NCBI GenBank assembly: GCA_938045615.1
Contig: CALIBC010000137.1
Span: 1 to 21,928, forward strand
From: an uncultured Clostridia bacterium
Lineage (GTDB): Bacteria > Bacillota > Clostridia > Peptostreptococcales > Anaerovoracaceae
DNA length: 21,928 nt
Direction of reading: 5' to 3'
Below the pieces are notes generated by a model. The model saw only the letters and a program-made list of their open reading frames with translations. It searched no databases and was not told where the DNA came from. A program made the position numbers and the translations under genes. Shown piece by piece: positions 1-7,653 of this stretch. The number at the start of each line of letters is the position of its first letter. Positions within the stretch are counted from its first letter, which is position 1.

Positions 1-52
1 ATGATTTCGGAGGGTCATGAAAAGTTTTCCGCCAATAGGACTTGTTCCGGTG

Positions 53-83
53 TTTGCCGTGTTCCCTGCCTGCGATACCTTTG
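53..83 (+). promoter_or_regulatory. Consensus Bacteroidetes sigma-ABfr promoter
   Basis: TTTG at 53-56 is followed after exactly 19 nt by TACCTTTG at 76-83, a full match to the -33 TTTG / -7 TAnnTTTG consensus. It points rightwards, with an expected transcription start near position 90. Unlike the three box-containing promoters in this window, it has a normal -33 element at normal spacing, so it may be constitutive. The transcript would run across the palindrome at 242-280 towards the first large gene. Confidence 0.6.
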
Positions 84-97
84 CTAAATAAAAGTCG

Positions 98-460
98 ATG
101 GATGACTACAAGCGGATGAAAAGTGAGGTCGAAATCAGAAACGGAAATGGAAAGATAGATATAAGTGAATGTAAAACAAGCACCGCAGGTAAATCAGAAG
201 ATGCGTCTTCAATACATATAGCCATATTGCTTTATAGCTGTCAATACGTATATACGGCAATACTTATATACGTATTGCCGCATGGCTGGCTCAATGAATG
301 GCCTATTTTCTCGCCTTGCTGCTATATGCTTAGTTATAGGAGGACCAACAAAAGAGAGTCAGGTAGGGCAGATTTCTTGGCTTGCGCAAAAAAACAAGAG
401 CCATTTTTAACACAAAAACCGCCGCGATGCCGAAAAAAGGTTCTGAAAACGTTAATATAA
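98..460 (+). CDS. Doubtful small ORF (120 aa), unknown
   Basis: An open frame starts just downstream of the consensus promoter at 53-83, so a small protein is possible. I recognise no family. The middle (about residues 45-65) is simply the translation of the palindrome at 242-280, and the C-terminal end runs into the conserved promoter box at 451-460. Both suggest that at least the second half is not maintained as protein. The first 40 residues (polar, starting MDDYKRMKSEV) look more protein-like. It may be a decayed gene or a chance ORF. Confidence 0.22.
   Translation: MDDYKRMKSEVEIRNGNGKIDISECKTSTAGKSEDASSIHIAILLYSCQYVYTAILIYVLPHGWLNEWPIFSPCCYMLSYRRTNKRESGRADFLACAKKQEPFLTQKPPRCRKKVLKTLI
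242..280. repeat. Nested AT-rich inverted repeats
   Basis: CAATACGTATATA (242-254) and TATATACGTATTG (265-277) form a perfect 13-bp inverted repeat around a 10-bp spacer. A second perfect 9-bp inverted repeat overlaps it: CGGCAATAC (255-263) against GTATTGCCG (272-280). The core CAATAC(G/T)TATATA therefore appears three times in under 40 bp, twice direct and once inverted. It lies between the promoter at 53-83 and the first large gene and is not followed by a T-run, so it does not look like an ordinary terminator. An operator, recombinase site or part of an oriT are possible roles. Confidence 0.7.
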
Positions 461-510
461 GAGTTTCTTTTTTTTGAGGATGCTTTTTTGACATTAAGTT
501 GCTTATTTTG
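441..510 (+). promoter_or_regulatory. Regulated promoter P1 with shared upstream box
   Basis: A box GTTAATATAA (451-460), preceded by TTCTGAAAAC and followed by a T-rich tract ending in TTTG at 473-476, lies upstream of a -7-like element TTATTTTG (503-510, one mismatch to TAnnTTTG). From the first base of the box to the last G of the -7 element is 59 nt, the same as at 11762-11821 (+) and 11711-11652 (-). No -33 TTTG sits at the usual 19-21 nt, which suggests activator dependence. The leader shares AATCATAAAA with the promoter at 11762. It should drive the 535-10128 block. Confidence 0.6.
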
Positions 511-534
511 TAACAATCAATAATCATAAAAGTT

Positions 535-3500
535 ATGTCCGAGACTGAATACAAGCAGCACAACTCTTCCGCTGGAAGAAAGAATAAGTCTGATGAAATT
601 CTGAAGAAGTTCGCAGACATGATGGTTAAGATCATCAAGAAAGCCAATGCCAACAACTGGAAGAAAGGTTGGATGGGTGTCAACGGCTCCATTCAGGGGC
701 TACCGCAAAATATCAGCGGTCGGACCTATTCCGGTGGCAATTCTTTCTTCCTTATGTTCAATACGGCAGAGAAAGGATACAAGACCCCCGTCTATATGAC
801 CTTTAATCAAGCCAAGGAGCAGAATCTCCATGTCAAGTCAGGCGAGAAATCCGTTCCCATCTTCAAGTGGGGCTTATCCATCAAAGATGAAAACGGCAAG
901 AGGGTGTCAGAGGAAGACTATAACGCCATGTCCCAGGAAGAGCGTGCCACGATGGACGTTCGCCCTTTCCCCAAAATGTTTCATGTCTTCAACATCGACC
1001 AGACCAACCTTGAAGAGGTCAATAAAAAGAGGTATGATGCCATTGTAGCACGTTTCCAAACACCCGAACAAGAAGTCAAAGACACCGAGGGGATGTATGT
1101 CAACGAAGCCCTTGACCGTATGTTCGAGCAAAAGGCGTGGCATGCCAATATACAATATGACAAACCTGCCGACCAGGCTTTTTACCGCCCATCGACGGAT
1201 ACTATTGTCCTTCCGATGAAAGAACAGTTCAAACTTGGGAAAACTCCTGAAGAAGTCTATCACGACGGCATGGAATATTATTCCACAGCTTTGCACGAGA
1301 TGGCCCACTCGACAGGACACGAGAGCCGGCTTGACAGGAAATTCGGTGCCCAAGGGACAGACAACTACGCCCATGAGGAACTGATCGCAGAAATGACTTC
1401 CGCCCTTGTCGGCAGCACCATGGGCTTTGACAGAAAGATATTGGAGAACAACGCCAATTATTTAAGTGGATGGTTAAGCAGACTTAGGGACAAGCCCGAG
1501 ACCATTACCACCATCATGACTGATGTAGGCAAAGCCTCGGATATGATTATAGAAAAAGTTGACGAACAGCGGATCGCCTTGAACCAGACTCCCCTCAAAG
1601 CCGGCAATTTGGAGGGGCTTGATGAAGAACTTTCGGAAACAAAGACCAGGGGTAAGACCCTATATGACCTTACGGAGCAGTGGAGTAGTATCAATGCACA
1701 ATATCCGTTTTCTGTTGATGATGAAAGGACAAGACAGATAGCAAAGCGTATAAGGCAGGCGGAGCAGGTCATTACGGCTTATAATGCCAACGTAGCCGCC
1801 GCATACGGCGATGGGTTTTTGTCCTCCAAGGATGCGATGACTACCGTCATTCCGCATGCCGTGTATTCCGGGCATGAACAACCGCCTTTGGAAGTCCAAA
1901 GACAAGCTGTTGCATCCGAGCCAGAGAATCAAAATATGGAGGATATGAAAGAAAAAGCGGCTCCCATAAGTATGACAACGACAACACAAGATAAGACTGC
2001 AGTGCCTGAAATTCGTGAGATTCCCGTATGGGAAGCCTACGAGAAAGAGAAAGGCAAGGACGGAGACTTCACCTATCAGACCACAGCAGAGGCGTATGGA
2101 AAAACTCTCCTTGCAGGTGTGGAGGATCTTCTGCCACGCGTAAGAGGTACCGTTCACAGAGACCAATGGGGGGATGATTTGATGTCCATTGAAATTGTCG
2201 ATGACGGACGAGTTTACCAATCGAGGTATATTCCGGAGCCGTTAAAGGCTTGGATGGAGGTAGTCCCGTTGAGAGAATCCCATCACAACATGCAAAGCAC
2301 TTTCAGGGGCAGGAACGTTGACATTGCAGCCGCATACACGTTCTCGACTGTCGTATTCTTGAAAGAAAACCAACGTATGGATTTGGTGTTTTCCAACGGA
2401 AAGCAAAATTGGGACAGCTTTGATGCCGTCGAAAAGGCGAAGAAAGAAGGACAACAATTGCCCGATGAAGATTATGCAGCCTTTTGGGCATTATGGGGTT
2501 CCAGGGGTGTGGCTCAACAGGATTTACCTAAAGCAGCTGTAGCCTTTCTAAATCATAACCTAAAAGATGCGGAATACTATGGTACAGAGCCTCTTATCGG
2601 TTCAAAGGAAGCCATAGAATTATTGGAATCAGGCAAAATCTATGCAAATTATGCAGTGATGGAGTCGATGCCAGAACAAAAAGCAGCTGATGTTCATAAG
2701 GCAGAGGAAAAACGCATAGATCCTGATAGAAACCCTATTAACTCTGCTGATGATTACGATGATTTTTCTGAAGCTTTAGCCGAAGGGCTTGGCATTGAAG
2801 AAAATAAAGAAGATACGACAGAGAGCATCTCTCTGTCCGAGGACAGTAACCCACAAACCGATTTAGCCGGTGTAGCCGAACAAATTATGGAAACGAACCA
2901 TGTATCAAAGGGCGAAGCTGAAAAGATGGCCGCCCCAATCGTTGAAGAACAACAAACCGCCGTGAATGAAAAGAAGCAGAAGGCAGCACAAGCCAAGCAA
3001 GAGGCTGTCAAGAAAGCCGATGAAGCCCGTAAGGCAGAGGATGAGCGTCGCCGTGAAGTCGAGGAACATAGACGGCGTGAGGAAGAGAATAGAAAAAACG
3101 ACAAGGATGGTGGTCAAGCGTCCAAGATATTCCTGCATGCCGCCTTGCTGCTTGGAGCCTTGGAACTGGCAAAGGGTAACAAAGGCGTGTGGATGAACAA
3201 GGCCGGCAAGAGCAACGCAGAGTTTCTTTGGGCAAAGACACCAATTACTCCGTACAACAATCTGATGATGAACCTTCAGTCCGATCAGAAGGGCTACCGT
3301 TCCAATGTTTATGCCTACTTCGACGAGCTGAAGGATGCGGGCGATTCTGTCAGAAGTAATGAGAAGGCACTCCCTTTCAATTGGACGCGTTGGGATTACC
3401 AGAATATTGCTACTAAAGAGGTTATCACCAAGGGCGAATACCAGAAACTTCCCGAGGATGAGAAGTCGCTCTATGTCAAGCACCATAGCCGTCAGACCCA

Positions 3501-5409
3501 GCAGATTTTCAATATTGACCAGACCTCTATGACCGGCAAACAGATGTACCGTGATTTGCTGAAAGAGACCGGTGCCAAGTATGAGGAACTCTCCGAACGG
3601 GGCGTGACAAGTATGATAAAGTTCTCCGAAAAACTGAAATCAAACCATCCAACGGCCATTGTCGTTGCGCGTGACGATAACCAGTATCAAATTTACGGTA
3701 ATGATGCCACCAGAGCAGGTAAGATATTAGGCTTACCGGTAGGTCAAACAGAGGTCGATGGCAAAAAAATCAAGTCCACGGGTTTTCCTCTTGACAGAAT
3801 CGACGACTACCTGCCAAAGCTCGTTCAAGCCAAGCAGTGGGTTGTCGTTGCCGATAACCTCGACAGTGCAGAACTCATAAGAAGAGTAGCCAACGAAAAG
3901 GACGTGTTGAACAAGGCTTATTCAACCGCCCAGACCGTAGCCAAGTCCGCAGGAATAGGCTATGAACGCGTCATGGTGCTACAAGATGCAGAATACGACA
4001 AGCAAGCCGACAAGATCATTGTCAGCGGCATGACGGATAAGGATAGCGGCAACAGCCGGCAGACCGCCATTGCGAAAGCCAATGACATTTACCGTGCCAT
4101 TGTAGCAGCCACAGGCAGCGAGCAGCGTTTAGACCGCCTGGGGCGCAATAATCTCCTCCCCAACGACGATGCGAAATACGAGAGATTTGTTCAAGACCTA
4201 TCTGCCGGAATCCTGATGGCACGTCAGGGGCTTCCTGCAAGCCTTTCAAAAGAAAGTATGCAACATATCGATTATTGGCAACGCGAGATCAAGGAAAATC
4301 CCAAATTGCTTGGACTGTTGGAGAAAGATGTCAACAATGCCGTCGAGTCCATCGATAAGCACATGCAGAAGCAGATTGTCAAGTACGAAGATATTCGTAA
4401 GGATTTGCCCCTGAAAGACTTGGCCGTCAGTGAGAGACAATATCAGATTTCCACCGATTTGGCTAAGCTCCCAGATATAGATTCAAAAGAAATCGTCATT
4501 GTCAGAGATACGGCAAAAGGTTCAGCCGATGTCATTCTTCCTGAAGGGGCTTCTCTTGAAGACAACGTAGAGATCTCGGGCATTCGCAAAGATCGTATCA
4601 AGATAGCATTAGGACACGAGGGTATCACCGATGTCAAGTTCTATAATGCCGGTGGTGCTTTAGGACTCAAAGAGCCTGACGACTACTATAAGGATAAGAC
4701 CGTTTCCGTAGGCCGGTTGAGACAATATGAGTTCAGTCAGCATAGAGATATAGATGTGAAACCGCAGATTGCGGCAGCAGCCTTGCCAAAGATTGAGATT
4801 TTCATGCCTATCCGTGACGAGAAGGGACAGTATGCCTTTTTCTTCAAGGCAGAGAACGAGCCTTCGTTCTCCGTCTATCCCAATGACACCCACAAGAAGC
4901 TGTACTTCGATGTCAGGGGAACGGACAAACAGATGGATATACACAATGCCCTTGCACAGAAATACTACTCCGTTGCCAAGCAGCATCCTGAAATCAAGGT
5001 AGATCTTATCATGCCCAAAGTTTCTAATGTAGACATGAGCAAGATAGAGCGTCCGACTATTACGAAAGACAGGGAAGACCCAAGCAAGAAGTATGTCATG
5101 GCCACCATTGACGGTAAGTTCATGAAGAAAGAAATCTCCAAGGCACAGTGGGACAAGATGTGGTTGGCAGATGACATGTCAGCCTACAAGAAAGCTGTCG
5201 CCGCTGTTGTCTTTGCTCCTTTACTCAAAGAAGACGTGCAGAAGGAGCAATCCACAAGTATGGCAGCACGGTCAACTTCGACAGAAACCGTTAAAAAGGA
5301 ACAGGGTGCAGAAGAGAAAACTGCAGAAGGAGCTTCAGAATCGATTTCTGAAACGGCTACCGAAAAGGAGGCGGAGACCACCCGGAGAGAAAGTGCCTTT
5401 CGCAGATAA
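535..5409 (+). CDS. Giant polyvalent protein: ArdC-like antirestriction module, MutS-I-like segment and degenerate second ArdC module
   Basis: The protein has 1624 residues and no signal peptide. Residues about 15-180 resemble the ArdC N-terminal ssDNA-binding domain. Residues about 190-335 are a zincin-like metallopeptidase with H254-E-M-A-H258 and a candidate third ligand near E281-E286. An unrecognised region follows (about 480-790), then a charged coiled coil (about 800-865). A second ArdC-like module starts near 883, contains a segment resembling MutS domain I (about 1035-1112), and has a zincin-like part (about 1150-1270) whose HExxH position reads R-A-I-V-A (1187-1191). The C-terminus (about 1430-1566) has a beta-rich module shared with the gene at 14125. 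ArdC proteins of conjugative plasmids protect incoming DNA from restriction and can travel with it; a similar role here is inference. First gene of the promoter P1 block. The domain calls are firm; the function of the whole is not known. Confidence 0.9.
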   Translation: MSETEYKQHNSSAGRKNKSDEILKKFADMMVKIIKKANANNWKKGWMGVNGSIQGLPQNISGRTYSGGNSFFLMFNTAEKGYKTPVYMTFNQAKEQNLHVKSGEKSVPIFKWGLSIKDENGKRVSEEDYNAMSQEERATMDVRPFPKMFHVFNIDQTNLEEVNKKRYDAIVARFQTPEQEVKDTEGMYVNEALDRMFEQKAWHANIQYDKPADQAFYRPSTDTIVLPMKEQFKLGKTPEEVYHDGMEYYSTALHEMAHSTGHESRLDRKFGAQGTDNYAHEELIAEMTSALVGSTMGFDRKILENNANYLSGWLSRLRDKPETITTIMTDVGKASDMIIEKVDEQRIALNQTPLKAGNLEGLDEELSETKTRGKTLYDLTEQWSSINAQYPFSVDDERTRQIAKRIRQAEQVITAYNANVAAAYGDGFLSSKDAMTTVIPHAVYSGHEQPPLEVQRQAVASEPENQNMEDMKEKAAPISMTTTTQDKTAVPEIREIPVWEAYEKEKGKDGDFTYQTTAEAYGKTLLAGVEDLLPRVRGTVHRDQWGDDLMSIEIVDDGRVYQSRYIPEPLKAWMEVVPLRESHHNMQSTFRGRNVDIAAAYTFSTVVFLKENQRMDLVFSNGKQNWDSFDAVEKAKKEGQQLPDEDYAAFWALWGSRGVAQQDLPKAAVAFLNHNLKDAEYYGTEPLIGSKEAIELLESGKIYANYAVMESMPEQKAADVHKAEEKRIDPDRNPINSADDYDDFSEALAEGLGIEENKEDTTESISLSEDSNPQTDLAGVAEQIMETNHVSKGEAEKMAAPIVEEQQTAVNEKKQKAAQAKQEAVKKADEARKAEDERRREVEEHRRREEENRKNDKDGGQASKIFLHAALLLGALELAKGNKGVWMNKAGKSNAEFLWAKTPITPYNNLMMNLQSDQKGYRSNVYAYFDELKDAGDSVRSNEKALPFNWTRWDYQNIATKEVITKGEYQKLPEDEKSLYVKHHSRQTQQIFNIDQTSMTGKQMYRDLLKETGAKYEELSERGVTSMIKFSEKLKSNHPTAIVVARDDNQYQIYGNDATRAGKILGLPVGQTEVDGKKIKSTGFPLDRIDDYLPKLVQAKQWVVVADNLDSAELIRRVANEKDVLNKAYSTAQTVAKSAGIGYERVMVLQDAEYDKQADKIIVSGMTDKDSGNSRQTAIAKANDIYRAIVAATGSEQRLDRLGRNNLLPNDDAKYERFVQDLSAGILMARQGLPASLSKESMQHIDYWQREIKENPKLLGLLEKDVNNAVESIDKHMQKQIVKYEDIRKDLPLKDLAVSERQYQISTDLAKLPDIDSKEIVIVRDTAKGSADVILPEGASLEDNVEISGIRKDRIKIALGHEGITDVKFYNAGGALGLKEPDDYYKDKTVSVGRLRQYEFSQHRDIDVKPQIAAAALPKIEIFMPIRDEKGQYAFFFKAENEPSFSVYPNDTHKKLYFDVRGTDKQMDIHNALAQKYYSVAKQHPEIKVDLIMPKVSNVDMSKIERPTITKDREDPSKKYVMATIDGKFMKKEISKAQWDKMWLADDMSAYKKAVAAVVFAPLLKEDVQKEQSTSMAARSTSTETVKKEQGAEEKTAEGASESISETATEKEAETTRRESAFRR

Positions 5410-5452
5410 GGAATAATGCAGTAATCATCAGACATGACACATTACCAGAAAC

Positions 5453-6907
5453 ATGGCCATATCCACCTCTGATTTTATCAACAGATATGCTCCTTATGCC
5501 ATGGAGCAGCAGATTAAGTACGGCATTCCCGCTTCTGTCATTCTCGCCCAGATGGCTATCGAGAGTTCATGGGGCACCTCTGCCCTGGCCCGGAACGACA
5601 ACAATTTCTTCGGTATCAAGAAAGGTTCGTCGTGGACAGGCAGGGTAAGTTATTATGACGATGACCGGGCGCATGAAGCCTTTCGTTCCTACGACAACGT
5701 GGGGCAAAGTCTTAGCGATCACTCTGCCACCTTACTCCAACCCCGCTATCTGCGTCGTTGTCCCACGGACAGTACAGATCACTTAGGATGGATAAAAGGC
5801 ATCAAGGCCGGCGGTTATGCCACGGCAAGGGACTATGTGCAGAAATGCGAGAGCATTATCAGCGACTATGGTTTAGACAAATTCGACCGTCTCGCCATAC
5901 AGAATGCACAGCAGCAAGGATTGCAGATAGGCTATATGAGAGGTCGTCAGACCGACAAAATAAGAACCAGTCCTGCCGGCATTCTCCTTACGTCCCTCCA
6001 AGGACATTGGTGTATGCCCATCAATTTAGAGGGCCTGAAGGTAACGGGAGAATATGGAGAAACGCGTCCCGGCCATCATCATGGCGGCATAGACCTTAGC
6101 ACCGGTGGCAAATATCTTCCCATTTATGGAACAGAAGACAATGGCAAGGTCGTTGCCGCCAAGTCCAACAATGGTGCAGCCGGTAACATGATTACTGTGG
6201 AATACAACCGTTCTGACGGCAGCCGCCTTCAGTGTACCTATATGCACCTTAGCGAGATTGGCGTGAAGGTCGGTGATACCGTTAACGCAGGGATGCAGCT
6301 GGGCTATTCCGGTAATACAGGCCGCTCTACCGGGCCACACCTCCATTTTGAGACCAAGTTCTATAATGCCCAAGGAACACTCCAGAGTTATGATCCGGCA
6401 GAATACATTGCCGAGCTCTCGTTCCGCGGTAATCTCCCGGCAGTATTGAACAAAGGCGGCCAGAACTTAGCGGCACGCTATTCCTCTCAAATGGCGTACA
6501 ACAATGCTTCGGCCACCGGTATCGAAGGGCAGCCTATGGATATCCAAACACAAATGTTGCTTGCCAATATCACCAAATCAGACGATCCCAACAGATGGTT
6601 GGAATATCTGATGAACAAGAATGGCGATAGTTCAGGGCTGTCCGGTGGAAATCCTATCTCCAATCTTATCTCAACCCTTTTCATGAGCATTCTGACGCTT
6701 GCCCAAGATTTGAAACAGGGAGACGAAGACATGGGTGAGTCCCAAACCTCCAAAGAGGCAAAAGAAAACAAAGAGACAAAAGAAGCTGCCACCCTTAGAA
6801 GGGACAGGGAAAGTATCAATGTCAAACGGCTTGCCCAGGCAGCCTCTTTGAACTTCGATTCCGAACTCCCCGAAGAGCAGCAGACAAACACCATTCGGCG
6901 AACTTAG
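5453..6907 (+). CDS. Two-domain peptidoglycan hydrolase, glucosaminidase (GH73) then M23 peptidase, no signal peptide
   Basis: Residues about 5-140 match FlgJ/GH73-type N-acetylglucosaminidases, with YGIPASVILAQMAIESSWG and E37 as the expected catalytic acid. Residues about 185-310 are an M23/LytM endopeptidase with H210-xxx-D214 and H296-L-H298 as zinc ligands. The C-terminal 120 residues are polar with a Lys/Glu-rich stretch. The N-terminus (MAISTSDFINRY) has no signal peptide or membrane segment, although both domains act on peptidoglycan. It lies 43 bp after the polyvalent gene and 29 bp before the SSB-like gene, so it is co-transcribed with probable establishment functions rather than with the transfer apparatus. 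The gene at 11842 has the same two domains in reverse order and is secreted. How this copy reaches the wall is unclear. Confidence 0.88.
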   Translation: MAISTSDFINRYAPYAMEQQIKYGIPASVILAQMAIESSWGTSALARNDNNFFGIKKGSSWTGRVSYYDDDRAHEAFRSYDNVGQSLSDHSATLLQPRYLRRCPTDSTDHLGWIKGIKAGGYATARDYVQKCESIISDYGLDKFDRLAIQNAQQQGLQIGYMRGRQTDKIRTSPAGILLTSLQGHWCMPINLEGLKVTGEYGETRPGHHHGGIDLSTGGKYLPIYGTEDNGKVVAAKSNNGAAGNMITVEYNRSDGSRLQCTYMHLSEIGVKVGDTVNAGMQLGYSGNTGRSTGPHLHFETKFYNAQGTLQSYDPAEYIAELSFRGNLPAVLNKGGQNLAARYSSQMAYNNASATGIEGQPMDIQTQMLLANITKSDDPNRWLEYLMNKNGDSSGLSGGNPISNLISTLFMSILTLAQDLKQGDEDMGESQTSKEAKENKETKEAATLRRDRESINVKRLAQAASLNFDSELPEEQQTNTIRRT

Positions 6908-6936
6908 ACAAACAATTCACAAAAATAACGAGTAAT

Positions 6937-7548
6937 ATGATTAAATGCAATGTCACAGCATGCGGAATCATCAGCAATTCTGCAGTAGAGAAACAAAGTA
7001 AGGACGGCAAGTCCTTCATTTCTTTCAGTATCACCATCCCCATTGCCGGCAGTGATGGTTCCGGTGCGGAGCTCCAAGTCTTTGTTTCCGCTCCCGGCAA
7101 TAAGGAAACTGCCGAGCGGTATTCCACCGGGCGTAGGGTGAGAATGAACGGTACACTCTATATCAGACGGATAGACGACCGCACGTATTACAACCTCCGT
7201 ACCGATGAAGGAATAGAAATCGTCAAGTCCACCGAAGCAGATTCGCTCACAGGGTCTATCGATTTCAAAGGTAAGATAAAGGGGGATATTACGGAACGTA
7301 CCAACAGAAACGGACACAAGTTCCAGACCTTTTCCGGCGTGTCGCAAGACAAGGATGGAGAAAAGAAAGGCTGGGTTTGGGTTCGCTTCCTCTCTCCGAC
7401 TTCGATTCAGCAGGAATTCTTCAAGCCCGAGGCCTATGTTGAAATAAAAGGAGAGTTGCAGTTCCATATCTATCAAGGCAATGTCAACATCGAGTGCCGT
7501 ACCAGCAGTATCGAGCCTTGGGAGTTGACTGCCACACAGAAAGAATAG
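6937..7548 (+). CDS. Tandem OB-fold, SSB-like protein
   Basis: The protein has 203 residues. Residues 1-95 read like an SSB/PriB-type OB fold: an early beta strand (IKCNVTACGIIS), a KDGKSFISFSITI strand pair, a V.G.L-type strand (RVRMNGTLYIRR) and a basic/aromatic face. Residues about 104-195 repeat the pattern (FKGKIKGDI, KFQTFSGV, YVEIKGELQFH, NVNIECRTSSIEPW). Ordinary bacterial SSBs have one OB domain and an acidic tail ending DDDIPF; that tail is absent here. Single-stranded DNA binding during conjugative entry is the likely role, by analogy with plasmid leading-region SSBs. The start follows 29 bp after the hydrolase gene. Confidence 0.7.
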   Translation: MIKCNVTACGIISNSAVEKQSKDGKSFISFSITIPIAGSDGSGAELQVFVSAPGNKETAERYSTGRRVRMNGTLYIRRIDDRTYYNLRTDEGIEIVKSTEADSLTGSIDFKGKIKGDITERTNRNGHKFQTFSGVSQDKDGEKKGWVWVRFLSPTSIQQEFFKPEAYVEIKGELQFHIYQGNVNIECRTSSIEPWELTATQKE

Positions 7549-7575
7549 TTGCCATAACATTGAAGTTTACATGAA

Positions 7576-7622
7576 CACCGGCATTATAGAGCGTTGATCA
7601 TTCAAGTCTTTATAGGCCGGTG
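7576..7622 (+). promoter_or_regulatory. Hairpin between the SSB-like gene and the 824-aa gene (possible attenuator)
   Basis: CACCGGC (7576-7582) pairs perfectly with GCCGGTG (7616-7622), with further TATA pairing just inside, and TGATTTTATT follows. This resembles a weak intrinsic terminator or a processing hairpin inside the 105-bp gap between two co-directional genes. I see no good TTTG/TAnnTTTG promoter in the gap, so the downstream gene is probably expressed by read-through at a reduced level. Confidence 0.4.
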
Positions 7623-7653
7623 ATTTTATTCCGTACAAAACCCTAACAAGTAT

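Larger units (their letters stand above)
1..534. other. Leader/intergenic region at the left edge, mostly without a convincing gene
   Basis: I see no convincing gene here. The stretch holds a consensus Bacteroidetes promoter (53-83), a doubtful ORF (98-460), a nested AT-rich palindrome (242-280) and the regulated promoter of the first large operon (441-510). Positions 1-87 read as an open frame that ends at TAA 85-87; this could be a gene tail or chance. The mix of palindromes and promoters would suit a control region or an oriT-like region next to mobilisation genes outside the window, but I found no recognisable relaxase nick site. Confidence 0.5.

Noticed and set aside
1..87. Short + strand frame ending at TAA 85-87
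   Set aside because: Only 28 codons, Cys-rich, and overlapping a consensus promoter; possibly a gene tail, but not supportable.
441..476. T-tract after GTTAATATAA read as an intrinsic terminator
   Set aside because: No stable stem precedes the T-run, and the same arrangement occurs at fixed distance before three -7 elements, which fits a promoter element better.
1..534. oriT with an IncP-like nick site
   Set aside because: Inverted repeats are present, but I found no convincing nick-site core, and no relaxase gene is in the window.
2905..3486. 193-codon - strand open frame inside the polyvalent gene
   Set aside because: It is opposite the Lys/Glu/Ala-rich coiled coil, whose complement naturally reads as Leu/Phe/Cys-rich; it is a shadow frame.
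6904..7560. Long - strand open frame opposite the SSB-like gene
   Set aside because: The + strand frame has clear OB-fold patterning and operon spacing; the - strand frame is its mirror and has no recognisable motif.
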